Shown piece by piece: positions 35,074 through 46,489 of a stretch of 64,000 nt of DNA (position 1 is its first letter; each line of letters starts with the position of its first letter). Location: contig CANTFK010000528.1 in NCBI GenBank assembly GCA_947646735.1, positions 62,001-126,000 on the forward strand, given 5' to 3'. Below the pieces are notes generated by a model, which was given only the letters and a program-made list of their open reading frames with translations, was not told the origin of the DNA and did not search any database. Position numbers and translations under genes: made by a program. Source of the DNA: Peronospora farinosa (Eukaryota; Oomycota; Peronosporomycetes; Peronosporales; Peronosporaceae).

Positions 35074-35870
35074 CTAAATACCAGCGGCAAGCCCCTTGTG
35101 ACCCATACGAACAACATCTTGGTAGTTCAAATGACCTAGCCGCTCATGCCACTTGCAAAGGTTGGAGCTTTCAATTCGAGCGAGAAAAGCAGAAACCTCA
35201 TCTGCAGTATCAGATATTGCGGAAAGTGACCAAAGACGTAATTCGCGAGGAGCACGGGCGACGATACTATCATTTGTAGAGACCTTACAGTAACCCGATA
35301 ATGAACTTGATCGATAAGCTTGAGACAGAAAGCAGGTTTCGTGGCAAGGCGGGGACGTAGTGCACATCAGTGAGCACAAATCGGGTAACCGTACCGTGCA
35401 TAATCGTCTTTAGCACTACACTGCCGTTGCTGACGGCCTGAAGCACGAAAATATTTGCGACGCGGACTCGTAAGAAACTGGGTGTGGGCGTGATAATGGC
35501 AGCTATATTGTTGGTGAAACCATGGGTATCGCCGCTGTCAATAAGCTACGTTGTCGAAGCTGGCAACTTAGCGTCTCGAAATTGAAGTACGATGCATGCT
35601 TCAGCACCAATAAAATCATTAGGGGTAGTAGAGTCTAACGGAAATCCATGATCGATACACTTTCTGCCGACCCGAGAAAAAACCATTTCCAGTTGAGTCG
35701 ATAATAGTGTCGTCAGAACCTTCGACGACATACGATTCGGCGACATTATCGGTTGGGCTTACTGTGGTGGCAACGTTGGCTTGTCCGACTCGGCGTTACG
35801 CGTCTTGGATCACTGGGCAGTCAAATGTTTTGTGTTCCGTCGTCTTGCAGGCCCAGCATGGTTTAATGCC
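35074..35870 (-). pseudogene. Copia zinc knuckle, protease, pre-integrase
   Basis: The best-preserved coding part of the copia copy, still with stops. It shows CX2CX4HX4C in gag, then the DSG aspartic protease core, then the GAG-pre-integrase domain with its LGHLNYQ signature. The order zinc knuckle, protease, integrase before any RT is diagnostic for copia rather than gypsy. Confidence 0.8.
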
Positions 35871-36579
35871 GTCTTTGGGTCGCGAACGACTCGTGTAGCT
35901 GCACTGAGGTAATTTGGGTTTTGCTGAAGCTTGCGTAGTTGCTTTCGCTGAAGCTGCAGATGCTCACTTTACATTTGCTTTGCATTTATAGGACGCTGTC
36001 TGTGGCTACTCGACTTGCGGCCATCACCCAAAAGATTCGTCAGGAGCGTAAAAGCTTTATTGGTTTCGTCGTTGATGTTGGTAGCGTTGTAGTCGATGAC
36101 GCTGGCGAGATGAAGCTGAATCCCTGGATTTGTGAAGGCATTTTTGCACAATTCCTCCAGGATAAGGGCTTTTGATCACCGCCCAATTCTTTCCCATCGT
36201 GGCGCAGATATGCGTAGTAACCGTGCCATGTTTGCTTTGGTTTCTTAGGCTTGTTTTGATAGTCGCTCAGGCGTGAATGCGATAGCGTGCACCGGAACTC
36301 TTCACGCAAAGCTGCTTGGACTTCTTGGTACGAAGGGTTGTGATTGTGTGAGTCGATAAACTCGTCCAGGAACTGAAAATAAAAGTCCGAGGCGGCGCCG
36401 TCAAGAAAGATGACGAGGAACGTCTCACGTAATTCATCCGTATACGTCGAGTTGTTACGCCGACTTTAACTTAGAATGGCTTGTTCAAACTTGCGCATAA
36501 AAAGATCAAAGCCGCCCCCAAGACCAGGTTATTTATCCTTGCCGGTAAACGTCTCACACTAGACTTCCTTGATCCGGGG

Positions 36580-39329
36580 TATTGTATGTGGCGCTAGCAC
36601 AGAAGGCGCGAAGACAGGACTTTAAGCTGGCGATGGAGGTCTTGAGTCTGGAGCTAAATTTTAAGATAGAGCTAGTCCTGGAGATGAACATGAATCCTGC
36701 GGTGGTGGGGGGAATTGTGTCGGTGCTGGCGACCGTTGGGTGCGCGGTGGCACAAAATTATAGGTCGAAAGTGGCACTTGAGCTTCTTCATGAGCCGGAT
36801 CAATGTAAAAGTTCTCAGAATCAATAGGTGAGTGTTGATCACGGTCCATACGTAGAAAGTGGAGGTAGGTTATCGCGCAATAATACTTCGTAGCGACATT
36901 GCAGGGACTGAAGTCGCTCTTCCAAGGAATCTCGAGTCGCTTAAATGCAGCCAGGCGATCTTCGGCAGCATTATCTCAAGCGATTTCTTGTAACAATTGA
37001 ATCTCCATGGAATTCTTTATGTGTTAAACTTCAGTTATACAACTTAGCGCCTCTTCCTGGGCGACACGATGATGATCAATCGATTTTGTAAGCTGGTCTC
37101 GAACTTCGTGCTTTGCTTGAAGTGTGCGGCCAACGAATCCTGAGCAGATTTACTGATAGTTTGCTGCTCAGTTAAAGCTACTATAGTCTTGACATGCTCG
37201 AATTAGAGATGTTTGTTGCGCTATGAGAGGCAAGAAATTCTTGATGAAATCGTTCCGCGACTACTTGGTGCTCTGCGCGGCAGTTGACGGGTGCTGTTTA
37301 TTACTACACTGGTACTTCGGAGGGCTGAGGAAAATGGAGGAAAAAAGGTTCTAACAGGATATCCAGATCGCAATGCCCCATGATCATTCCCCGGCGATCG
37401 AGTCAAAGCACCGTCTTCCGACGGGGTCCAGATCGCGATCGAAGCTGTATACGCTCCCTGTAAAACTTCGCCACTTCGGGACCGTTCTCTTGCTGGTGAT
37501 TCGACAGATGTAAAGGATGAGTCAATTCCCATAGCGCCTGCGATACCGATCTTAAAAATTAATATAATGGATTTTTAACTTGTCAAGCCACCTAGTCATC
37601 GAAAAAGAATCCGGGGCGACTAACGTATCAAGATTTTCCACGTCTTCTGAGCATAAAGTGCGGCAATCTGCGCCGAAGTGTCCATAGTGAGTCAGGAGGC
37701 GGTTCATTGGATGTAGGCAGCGTGGTGAAAAGGTATCTTTTGGGCTTGGAAATATGCTTGTACAAAAATTTCACTACTAAGTCGGCCACGTAGGTAGAGC
37801 TAATTCTTCGGGCTGACCATGGCGCAACCTGAGCTGACGATCGAGGAACTCGTTTGCGGTATCCAAGGATCCATTGCTTTCGCAGCTTCTGAGTAGCTGG
37901 TAGATCGGCGTACTCGTGTGGAAAGAGCAAAAAGTTGATCTTCTCACGGGATTCGCTGGTGAAGCTGACATCACCCTCGGAATTACTAGAAAGCTCACCG
38001 AAGAGATCTATCTATGAATTGTTTAGTCGTTCAGTCAGGCGCAGGATGGCGCAGGCGAAGCTGGGAGTGACTCAGACGTAGAACTGGAAGTGTCGTATTG
38101 ATCAGGGAACCAGGTGATCCAACGTGCGTAGAGATTCCAGTTGCCGAGCCACGACGCCTAGAGGAAGAACTCGACCCAGACAGAGCTGCAAGCATAGAAT
38201 CTTCAGAATCGAAAAGCTCTTCTTCGTCACCCAACTCGGAGGAGGAAGGCGTAGGATTTGATTTCTTACCTTTCACTTTCGAAGGTGTAAGATTTCTTCC
38301 CTTTCGATTTCAAAGGGGTTGAAAATATTTTTCCGTTATTTCACTTGTGTTTTAGGAGCATCCAAATCACTTCTTTCAGATCCGACATATCGCGCTGGCA
38401 CAGTGGATTGTGCCGATGTAGCGGATCATGTAAATAGTACAGATCGCGCTGGTGGTTTATTTTGTGGATCGACGAAGCTTTTCCCGTAATGGAGCCAGGC
38501 GGGTTCGAAGGAGGAGGGCCTACGGATCGCGTAGATGGGACAGATCGCGCTGGTAGGTTTTTGTGGAACGACGAAGCTTTCCCCTTAATGGAGCCAGGCT
38601 TGTTCGAAGGAGAAGGACCTACGGATCGAAAACGATCGAGTGGAGGTTTGGACGTTAAAGAAGACGAAGATCTATTACTTTTTGAAATGCCGAACTAGCT
38701 GTGGTAGGAGTCTTAGCTTGGATAATTGGGGTGATCCAGATGCTAGCTGGGCCAAGTGGGATCGAAGAGCATCCCGATCATTGACGGTCAGATCACGCTC
38801 GACTTCCCGATCTACAATTTTTCCAAGTAGCTGATCCAAGGAGGCATCTTTGCGATACTCTCGTTGAGAAGATTATCATTATTGGTTTGGAGTTTATCAA
38901 ACGATCCTGGAAAGAAGATAGCTGGAGTTGGAACTGATCCTTCGAGACTTGCTCAACAACGGTCATTTGTCATCGGTGTATCTCCTGAGCATGTTAATTC
39001 GCCATGTTTGCCTTGAGTAAAGCGGATTATAAACTTGCAACCTCTTGAGATTGATCCGCTCGTATTCCCAGTTCGTCCTCAAAGTCCTGAGCCTTCTGGA
39101 TCGCAGTGTCGTAACGTTCCTGAAGCCGCTTGTAGCGATCTAAGACGAACTTGGACAGAGGAGGTGATAATTCCTGGAAGGATTGCAATTCACGTTTTAA
39201 CCTATTATAGCGCACTTCTTACTTTCGTAAAGCATCCTCTGGAGAATTATAACTGTCCACAATGACAGTTTGGGCGTCCAAACGATCGTATAGTGCTGCA
39301 ATTGACGACTCCAAGATATGGCGATCCAT
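36580..39329 (-). pseudogene. Copia gag N-terminal region, degenerate
   Basis: Fragments in mixed frames from ATG 39329: IAALYDRLDAQ, NRLKRELQSFQELSPPL and a coiled coil (RYKRLQERYDTAIQKAQDF) at 39060-39215; an acidic Ser-rich stretch at 38060-38276; and a helical stretch (QTISKSAQDSLAAHF) near 37130-37190. Pro/Gln-rich sequence follows near 36680-36780. The middle part (37220-38050) is not recognised and may include another insertion. Confidence 0.5.
38441..38641. repeat. 101-bp tandem duplication
   Basis: Two units of about 101 bp starting at 38441 and 38542 (agatcgcgctggt...). On the plus strand they would encode two copies of a W-x-DEAFPxMEPG unit in a 78-codon frame (38462-38698); on the minus strand they belong to the degenerate copia gag region. 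Units differ at about a dozen positions. Confidence 0.7.
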
Positions 39330-39410
39330 TACTGGCGGGAATTATACCCGAGATAGAAGGAAGCAAAATTCACGATCCGGAAGAATGTTTCGTAGGCGGA
39401 TCTGATACCA

Positions 39411-40127
39411 TGTGAGACGGTTCTGGTCCCGAAACGTCTGATGGGCTTGCAGAGATCAAGGAATCGGAAACATCCTGGCTGGCAGGAGAAGCGGAGAAGA
39501 GATCGAGATGACAGAGGTGATTAATGTGGATACGATGTACAGTCAGGTCAACACTGTATACCGGATAACGGTGCAGGGAACGATTGTAGAGGAGCGAAGG
39601 AATAGATTTTTGTAAGGTGTAGATCGCGATCCAGGTTATGTGGACCACACATTTTGGATCGATCGCGATCCATTGTGATGAAACGCGATCTGACTCAGAA
39701 ACGCGATTCAGTTCAGATACGCGATCCGAAGCAGATCTTGATCCAATTTATGTAAATCACACATAATGGATCGACCGCGATCCTGGACTATTACGCGATC
39801 CGAGAATAAGGCAATATCAGGATGGTGAAGGTATTTGAAGTGGACGACATGTCGATATCTGATTTTTCTGAGAGGGCCACATGTGGTAATAGATCCTGGA
39901 CTACAGATAGGCAGAGTTGTAGGTTTTGATATTCGGTCGGCTAACAGTAAGCAGAGTTCAATTTTACTTCTACTACACGTATCGACTTCTCTTCCGGACT
40001 GGATTCTTTGGCCACCCGACGTCTCGAGGAAGCCTACACACTACGCAAGTCATATACCTGGATTGTTTGGCCAGGGATTACAAGAACTCTTTACAAAACT
40101 CAACTGCGATTGGACGCAGAAATAACA
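39411..40127 (-). repeat. Copia LTR with GATC-rich cluster
   Basis: Starts tgtgagacgg right next to a copia-type primer-binding site; the far end (aataaca at 40127) is a guess from the TG...CA rule. Between about 39620 and 39810 it holds about nine copies of gatcgcgatcc/cgcgatc-like words, partly arranged as two imperfect direct repeats of about 50 bp. This may be a promoter or regulatory cluster. Confidence 0.55.
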
Positions 40128-40345
40128 TGTAAGGGCAAGGCAAGCAAGTTCAGGACGGATCAAGTGGTCAGAAGGTTCTGCTCAAGTGGTCAGAAGATTC
40201 AAGCTTCGCTTAATTGGATAACCGTTATCGAATGGGAAGATCACACCAATTACTCGGTCGATCTTGTGAAGATTTCCATAAGATCACCAAACCCCCTATC
40301 CCTAACCCAATTAGGATCAACATCGACTTAAGTTCACCTAGAAGA

Positions 40346-40488
40346 GTGCAAACCGCCCAACCGACGGGTACACAAGGTAAGGAAGGCTTTACACACGGAA
40401 TCGGGTACCCCCTCCGTTATTCGGTAGTCCGGGTGCCAGTGGAGAGTCGATATCGCTTCAGCAATTTTGTAAAACCCACTTCACCACA
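40346..40488 (+). repeat. Family C LTR end fragment
   Basis: Matches the end of the family C LTR (cgacgggtacacaagg ... cccacttcaccaca) as seen at 41345-41487 and, inverted, at 43862. Truncated on its left. Confidence 0.7.
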
Positions 40489-42798
40489 GAACCTTTTAGC
40501 TTCGAGCGTAGGCAACTGAGTGATCTCCGAACTTAGCTTCAAAGGCTCTATCAGATCAAGAGTACAAGCGCCTATGTTTTATCCGTCATTAATTAAGACA
40601 TTTAACGACTTGGTTACTTCCTATTGGACTTATTTCTTCAGGAAATGGGGACTCAAATCCTCAGTGATTGTTTCCTAGGGACTTATTCCCTCAGGATCGC
40701 TGGAACTTAAGTAATTGACTTACTTTAGCTGTGGTGGCGCAACCACAGCGAGATCCTCTACGATCAACTCTCCAGCTGATCTAGGACTACCATGTTGCCG
40801 CTTCTGGGCAATCGGATTACTCTTCTGTGGATACTGCTCTTAGGCAAGCACTCATGTCCCGATTCAATCGACGTATTTAAGCGGTAGACCAACCTTCTGC
40901 GCTGCCTCTGCTTCTGCACAGCCGCCGGCAGCTTTATCCAGAGTGTGACTATCTGTCACACTGAGTTCTTGTGCAATCGTACTAACGACCGAAGCACAAG
41001 AGAGGCCATCGCACTCAATCGTAGTCCATTCACATGCTTGTGAACACTTGTGAGCGCTCTTAGACGTTCATCAGGTGGCCATCTGATGATCAAGCGGCAG
41101 GAATCTTTACGTTCAATTCTGCCAGGTGGGTGACATCAAACTTGTCATCCAGATCGAGTACGATGAAACCATGATCGTACTCTTTACTTTCTAGAGTGTA
41201 GTGGATTCCCACTACACGTTTTCTTACTATTACGAATGCAACTATGGCAAGGCGCATCGTCATGTTAATTGAGAAGGTCTCGCGCTCAACATAGTTGTGT
41301 GGAGAAGTGCCACAAAAGTGAAGGCCCTTCGCAATATTATAAAAGTGGAGCCCGCCCAACCGACGGGTACACAAGGTGAGAAAGAATTTATACACGTAAT
41401 CGGGGTACCCCTCCGTTAATCGGTCGTTCAGGAACCAGTGGAGAGTCGGAATCACATCATCAAATTTGTATAACCCACTCCACCACATATATAAGCGCAC
41501 CCTATTACGCTTCTCCTTCGCCTCACCTCTTCCGGGCGGAATACTCTTTGGACCCCCGACGTCAGCAGGTTTCAGAAGGCTTATTCTATGCAAGTTAAAC
41601 CTCAGGATAGTTGGCCTGAGGTGCAAGACTCGACGACACGCTGCAGAAGCGGATTCCTACGGGGAACAAGAAAAGGGTTCGAAAGATCAAGAAACCGTTA
41701 GCCACCGAAGGGGTACATAGTACCAGGTGCATCGCTCTCGACTCAGTCGATCGAGCTCAAGAAAACCGGTCCCGAGTGAAGTATATCCACTCGGGGACCA
41801 CCAAGTACCCCCATACAAGACCAAGTCTTTAAGTTTTCTACGTCTAACGAGGAGCAAGACCAGCCAAGCCGACGGGTACACAAGGTGAGACCCAAGGTTG
41901 ACGCGACACGGTATCGGGGTACCCCCTCCATAAGTCGGCAGTCCGGCTCTGTTTAGTGTTTGTGGCTCTCCTACGCTGTTTATATAGATACTCCACCACA
42001 TTTGATCCTACAATCATCTAGCGACTGGTGTCGAACAAAGCTGTTCAACCCCACAGTTTATCAGGGCGCGCAGTGACATGGCTTTCGTTACTTCGATTTT
42101 CGATCGGAAATTGGTTGCGTTCAGTATCATTGAGATATATTGTGATTTCGGTAGTGTTGGGTGTGGTCGTTGGGCATCTTCGACCAGTACCACACCACCG
42201 GCACGCACGCTCCTTTTTAACCTCCGAAGGATGAGAAACATGCTCAGATGCCGATGCAAGTCGCTGCGTCAAACGCAACGGTTGTCCACGTTATCTAGTG
42301 TGCCCAGGCTGGGTTTAGGAGGCTGGCCATGGTGTTCAAGAGAAGTCTGTGCTTTCGCACTGGCTCCTCATTGTGCGCTTCCTGAAATGTAGCACTTGAC
42401 AATGTCGTTGTCTCCTGTGGAATTAACATGTTCACAGTCACCAGTGCGGATGTGCGGATTATAGCCCTCGATCTGGAGACCCCGGTCAGCATCTTTATCC
42501 AGCTGTGCTCCCATGGCTTTCCATCTGAGGACTGGGACTGTCCAAATGACGGAGTTGTGACTGTGGTACGCACTTATACCACTGATGTGCAAGCTTTAAG
42601 GCTTCAATCTTTCCATAACAATGGCAAATGATTTGCGAAATGCACGTCCGCAATCGCACGTCCTAGAAGTTTTGCTGGCGAGCAATCGAAATATCGCTGA
42701 GGCTTGCCGGATAGCCACAAAACAAGATAAAAGTTGCCTGTGAACATGAAAGACACCATGAGCAATCAAGGAAAGTAAATACGATAATATGCCTGATC
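40489..42798 (-). pseudogene. Decayed gypsy gag-protease copy
   Basis: Minus-strand gypsy remnant. Gag-like pieces lie at 42200-42700. The protease N-terminus (KAMSLRALINCG) is at about 42040-42090. Its continuation (NYVERETFSINM, VGIHYTLESKEYDHGFIVLDLDDKFD) is at 41100-41290, and linker pieces run down to 40500. It is split by a family C LTR at 41298-42001 and cut at 42798 by A2. Confidence 0.65.
41298..42001 (+). repeat. Rearranged solo LTR, family C
   Basis: Begins tgtggagaagtgcc at 41298 and ends ctccaccaca at 42001, inside the protease of a decayed gypsy copy. A second complete terminus (cactccaccaca) lies inside at 41487, so two LTR copies are fused or one is nested with deletions. Bases 41640-42001 are the reverse complement of about 49820-50175 with high identity. 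No clean target duplication. Confidence 0.7.
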
Positions 42799-43386
42799 TT
42801 TAGACGGGCACTTCTACGAAGTTGCCTCGTGCTACTTAGCACACACCGTCAGCACAAGCGAGGAAGCGGTTAGATCGTCTTACCTTCGCGTGCGAGGGTG
42901 GTTAGGAGGTTGGTCGACTCGTACCACCAGTTGCCTCTCGCTTAAGCGAGAGTGCAACGAACTTCTAAACAAGAAGTCACCGACGTCATGCAGAAGCTTT
43001 TTCAGCTTCTCGTGCGCGGTGCTTTTGATTTAGCAAATTCAAGACTGAGCTATATTTAATGAATTATAATTAAATATAAAACTTAACTACTGATTGGCTA
43101 ATTATGTAAAGATCGGATACACGACTCTTTGGGAGCGTATCCTGTCACATGAGTTTAAATCTAGATCTAAACTTGCGACTGACGTCCTTCTGAGACGTCG
43201 CGATGCCTAGCTTCAACTAGCGTCATCCCTTCCCATGTGAATCCAAAAATGGATATCACATTCACGAGGGTGGATCACGTTTGTGTATCGCACCCAAGTG
43301 ACAGGTCAAAAGTAATCATAGATACTTTTAGACCAAACATTAAGTATATCAATTAATGTTTGCGTGTAACTAGATGCCCTGTTACA
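42799..43386 (-). repeat. 3' LTR of A2
   Basis: 588 bp. The terminal TG is mutated to TT. Nearly identical to 53216-53801 otherwise. Confidence 0.94.
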
Positions 43387-43861
43387 CCATTCCCCGTTTT
43401 AAAACGATTTTTACTTTTTGAAAAACATCGCCTAGGAGACGGAGAGACTTGAGAGCCGTTATAAACGCTCCGCTTAGTCTACTAAATTCTCGTGCCACCG
43501 AAACGTGGTAAGGCTGATGGGTCGCCTGCAAAGGCGTCCATGCAGTCTAACACTAAGCGCACGCGCCGCGAATTATCGCAGCTGTCGCAAAGCGCTTCAG
43601 GCACTGAGGTGAATCTTCCATCTCACGATAGTGTGGATGAAGATCCATCTCTCATTGTAGATTACAATGAGACTACGCCATTGCCATCACCCCAAAGTGG
43701 CGATGAGCATAGTGCGTTGATGGGACATATGTCCCCATCATTTGAGGCACCCTTCCTTAAGGGAGCATCTATGCTTCCTGCAAGCGAAGGTAAAGCCTCG
43801 TCGCCTGCGCCTACGAGCGCAGCGACTTAGACTGAGCACGCTACTTCGAAAGGAGTAGTCG

Positions 43862-45185
43862 TGTGGTGGAGTGGGTTCTCAAAATTGTATGATGAGACCC
43901 CAAACCACTCACTGTGCCGGACTGCCGACTGTCGGAGGGGGTACCCCGATGCCGCGTATGAACCTTCTCTCACCTTGTGTACCCGTCGGCTGGCGGGTTG
44001 CACTCTTCGGAGGACTTGGTGACGATGTAGATGTCTGCCTTGAGGGAGGTAGACCTGGGGGGCCTCGAGTGGATATGCTTCACTCGGTGGGCCGGTAGGT
44101 GGCCACTCGATCGACCTTGTCGAGAGTGGACTTAGAGACAAATTCTTCAGGGACGCTTGTCGTCCATGGCCTTTTCCTTCTGTTTCAGGGGTATCAACCA
44201 CCTGACCTTTACGTTGCTCCCGGACCTTGAGGTGAGGGAGACCGCTTCCGATAGCGGGTATTGGGGGGTGTTGCTACTCGAACGAGCTCACAGGCCAAAT
44301 ATATCCTGAAGCTCTATTCGCACTTGAACTTCGCTACACAACTGTCTTCGACGGGGGGCCAAAATTCATCCCTTCCCGGAACAGTGAGTAGCTTAGAGCA
44401 AGTTCTTCTTGGGTGACGGAGTCGTGCCACGTGGGGTTAGCTCGCACTTGAGTCTAACCACACGTCTGTCTTCAACGGGGGGGACAAATATATCCCTTCC
44501 CCGGAACAGGCGTGTGGCCAGACTAGAGTTCCTTTACAGCGCGACGAAGACTTGCCAAGTAGATCGCAAATTGAGTAGTATTTAATATAGTCCTATCCTT
44601 TTAACTCCTTTACTCTATCCTTGCCTGAAGCTCTGATTCCTTGCGTCGACTGGTCTGATCCTTGTATTAACTGGTCAGGAGTGGCTGAACCCCGAGGGGC
44701 CGAGGTCGACCAATGAGGGACCCAGGTCTACCAATGAGGGACCGGTTCGACCAATGAGGGACCCAGGTCTACCAATGAGGGACCGGGCCGACCGATGAGG
44801 GACCGGGTCGAGCGACGAGGGACCCAGGTCTACCGATGAGGGACCGGGTCGACCAATGAGGGACCGGGTCTACCGACGAGGAGCCGAGGTCGACAGATGA
44901 GGGACCCAGGTCTACCGATGATGGACCTGACCAATGAGGGACCGGGTCGACCAATGAGGGCCATGGTCGACTCCCTTCGGTACAGGTTAAACGTTACCCT
45001 GGTAATGACCTCTCCTTTGTTTGTCTTTCACGTTCTCAGCCAACTGTCGCTTCACTCCGAGGTTCCCTTTATCTCCGGTCCCTTCTCTCTGGTGCGTGGT
45101 CCCTTCTCCCTAGTCCACGGCCCCTTTCCCCTTCAATCCAACTGGCCCCTGGGTTCTTCACAATTTAGGAAAGCACTTCACCACA
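43862..45185 (-). repeat. Solo LTR of family C in A2
   Basis: 1324-bp insertion ending tgtggtggagtg ... cacttcaccaca, flanked by the 4-bp duplication gtcg (43858-43861 and 45186-45189). It has no coding capacity. A minisatellite of about 30-bp units (gagggaccgggtcgaccaat-like) fills 44690-44970. Confidence 0.85.
44690..44970. repeat. Minisatellite in family C LTR
   Basis: About nine to ten variable units built on gagggaccgggtcgaccaat and gagggacccaggtctaccaa. The C LTR at 49820 has different unit families in its matching part. Confidence 0.85.
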
Positions 45186-45715
45186 GTCGCGACTCAGTCA
45201 GATGTGACTCCTCATACTGATGTCTTGACAATCCATAATGGAGAGTCAGACTCAGGTGAGGGTGAGCTTAAAGCTCCACCAAGTACACGTTCGGCCTCAC
45301 TAGCCCGCCATCGCGAGGGAGGCTACGTGAGTGGCGGCTTGCCACCAATGCCACCTCCATCTGAGTGGATGAACTCGGATGGGTCTAGCGCAGCGCTTTG
45401 CAGCGTGCCACTATAGACGCTCATAAATTCTATAGCGTCTTTCCTTTGTGGAAAAAGCAGGGCAAAGCACTTGGTCGTGCTTTCCCAATTCCAGTCGTGC
45501 TGCGTTCTAACGAAACAGCCGACGAATATGAAGTTGAACTCCGGCGCCATGTTACCTTGCATGTAGATGCAACGAAACAGCGGTGGCAGCGAATCAGCTT
45601 CGCCATGAAGCGTGCGCATGAAATTTTGGGTGGTAAGCGACCCCCAATTGATTCTCGCCACGCTTCTTCTGCTAGTCCTTCCGGACCTAGCAGAAAGAAG
45701 ACAGCTGGTGCTGCT

Positions 45716-46489
45716 TCACATAAGCAGACACCAGCCAGGCACTCCGACGCGCAAAGCGTCAACAGGCTCCCATGAGTCAAAGCTCGTTGGGTAACCCTTC
45801 CACTGGGCAAGGATTTGGAGCTTTCGCTTTACAAACCGGTGGGCCAACAGCCTACCAACAAGGAAGCGCGTGTTCCCATCCGTGTCCACCAACACAGGTG
45901 GCGCCCGATAAGAGTGGCGATTACGCCCACCTACTCGCGGCTGCCTACCCTGCTGCTGTTCAGTCGCAGACTGAGTCCGCTGCGCTGAAGAGGCAGGTGA
46001 CAGATCTCGAGAGTCAAGTCTCGCGACTGACCTCGGATCTGCGTGATGTGAGGGCGAGAGACCGTCAGGGGTATGACCGCCTGAAGACCCGTTTGGACAT
46101 CTTAGAGCGACTGGTGATGAGAGACCCGCGTCAAGCGCGGAGTCTTCCTCGATCGCCGAGTCCTCTATCGCCTCGTTCGTATACGGGGAGCCTCTCGGCT
46201 TCCTCGTCGCCTGGTCGGCCGAGACGCTCGACTCACCTTCGACGTCACCATCGGTCTCGTTAGACCGATGTGGATATGTGATCTCTTCTGGATCAACATA
46301 CCGTTTCAGACTACCCACGTAAAATACGGGGTGCGTATTCATATACGGTAAGAGAGCGAGCCTATAATTTAGGTCTCCAACTTCTTCAACCACTGTAAAG
46401 GGCCCAATGAATCGGGGCAATAGCTTAGTAGTACCACCAGGTAGTACAGAAATTGCATGTTTAGGTAGGGTAGCAGTACTTAATAGCAC
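45716..46489 (-). pseudogene. A2 pol C-terminus with chromodomain
   Basis: Open 257-codon piece: integrase tail (LLPRFIGPFTVVEEVGDL, YRLALLP, HPVFYVGSLKRYVDP), a Ser/Asp-rich linker, then a chromodomain (FLVGRLLAHRFVKRK, ILAQWKGYPTSFDSWEPVD). It is joined to the integrase core only through frame breaks. It overlaps the antisense pieces at 45398-46263. Confidence 0.85.

Larger units (their letters stand above)
34999..40127 (-). mobile_element. Decayed copia element, 5' part
   Basis: Ty1/copia element on the minus strand. The 5' LTR at about 39411-40127 is followed by a primer-binding site of the classic copia type (minus strand TGGTATCAGATCC, about 39397-39409). A gag with coiled-coil segments runs from ATG 39329, with a zinc knuckle CWACKTTEHKTFDC at about 35810-35855. 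A copia protease (LIDSGDTHGFTNN ... LTDVHYVPALPRNLLS) lies at 35340-35560 and a GAG-pre-integrase domain (WHERLGHLNYQDVVRMGHKG) at about 35075-35160. The integrase start (CMQCAEAKKNRN) follows, then the copy is truncated. Many stops. The spacing of gag is longer than usual, so internal insertions are likely. Confidence 0.75.
43492..46263 (+). pseudogene. Antisense accessory ORF region of A2, broken
   Basis: Plus-strand frames opposite to gag-pol, starting 106 bp inside the 3' LTR. Piece 1 (43492-43830) begins with GTG where family B has ATG a few codons in (PPKRGKADGSPAKAS) and is Ser/Pro/acid-rich. It is followed by a stop and a C LTR insertion. Piece 2 lies at 45204-45416. Piece 3 (45398-45775) holds FPIPVVLRSNETADEYEVEL and a helical basic segment. 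Piece 4 (45772-46263) holds a coiled coil (LKRQVTDLESQVSRLTSDLR). Order, composition and the P-I/V-L-x-x-x-E-T acidic motif match the family B antisense ORF. Pieces 3 and 4 overlap the pol 3' end on the other strand. At least two frame changes make this copy non-functional. Confidence 0.6.

Noticed and set aside
38462..38698. 78-codon plus ORF with two DEAFPxMEPG repeats
   Set aside because: Explained by the 101-bp tandem duplication inside the decayed copia element; no start context or second exon.
44769..44954. 61-codon minus-strand ORF rich in repeated SVDLGPS-like units
   Set aside because: A by-product of the minisatellite period; no start context or relatives.
43862..45185. Inverted termini tgtggtggagtg/cacttcaccaca read as a DNA transposon
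   Set aside because: The TG...CA ends, lack of a transposase, and the same terminus next to gypsy gag at 31895 fit solo LTRs better. The inverted match is just over 10 bp.
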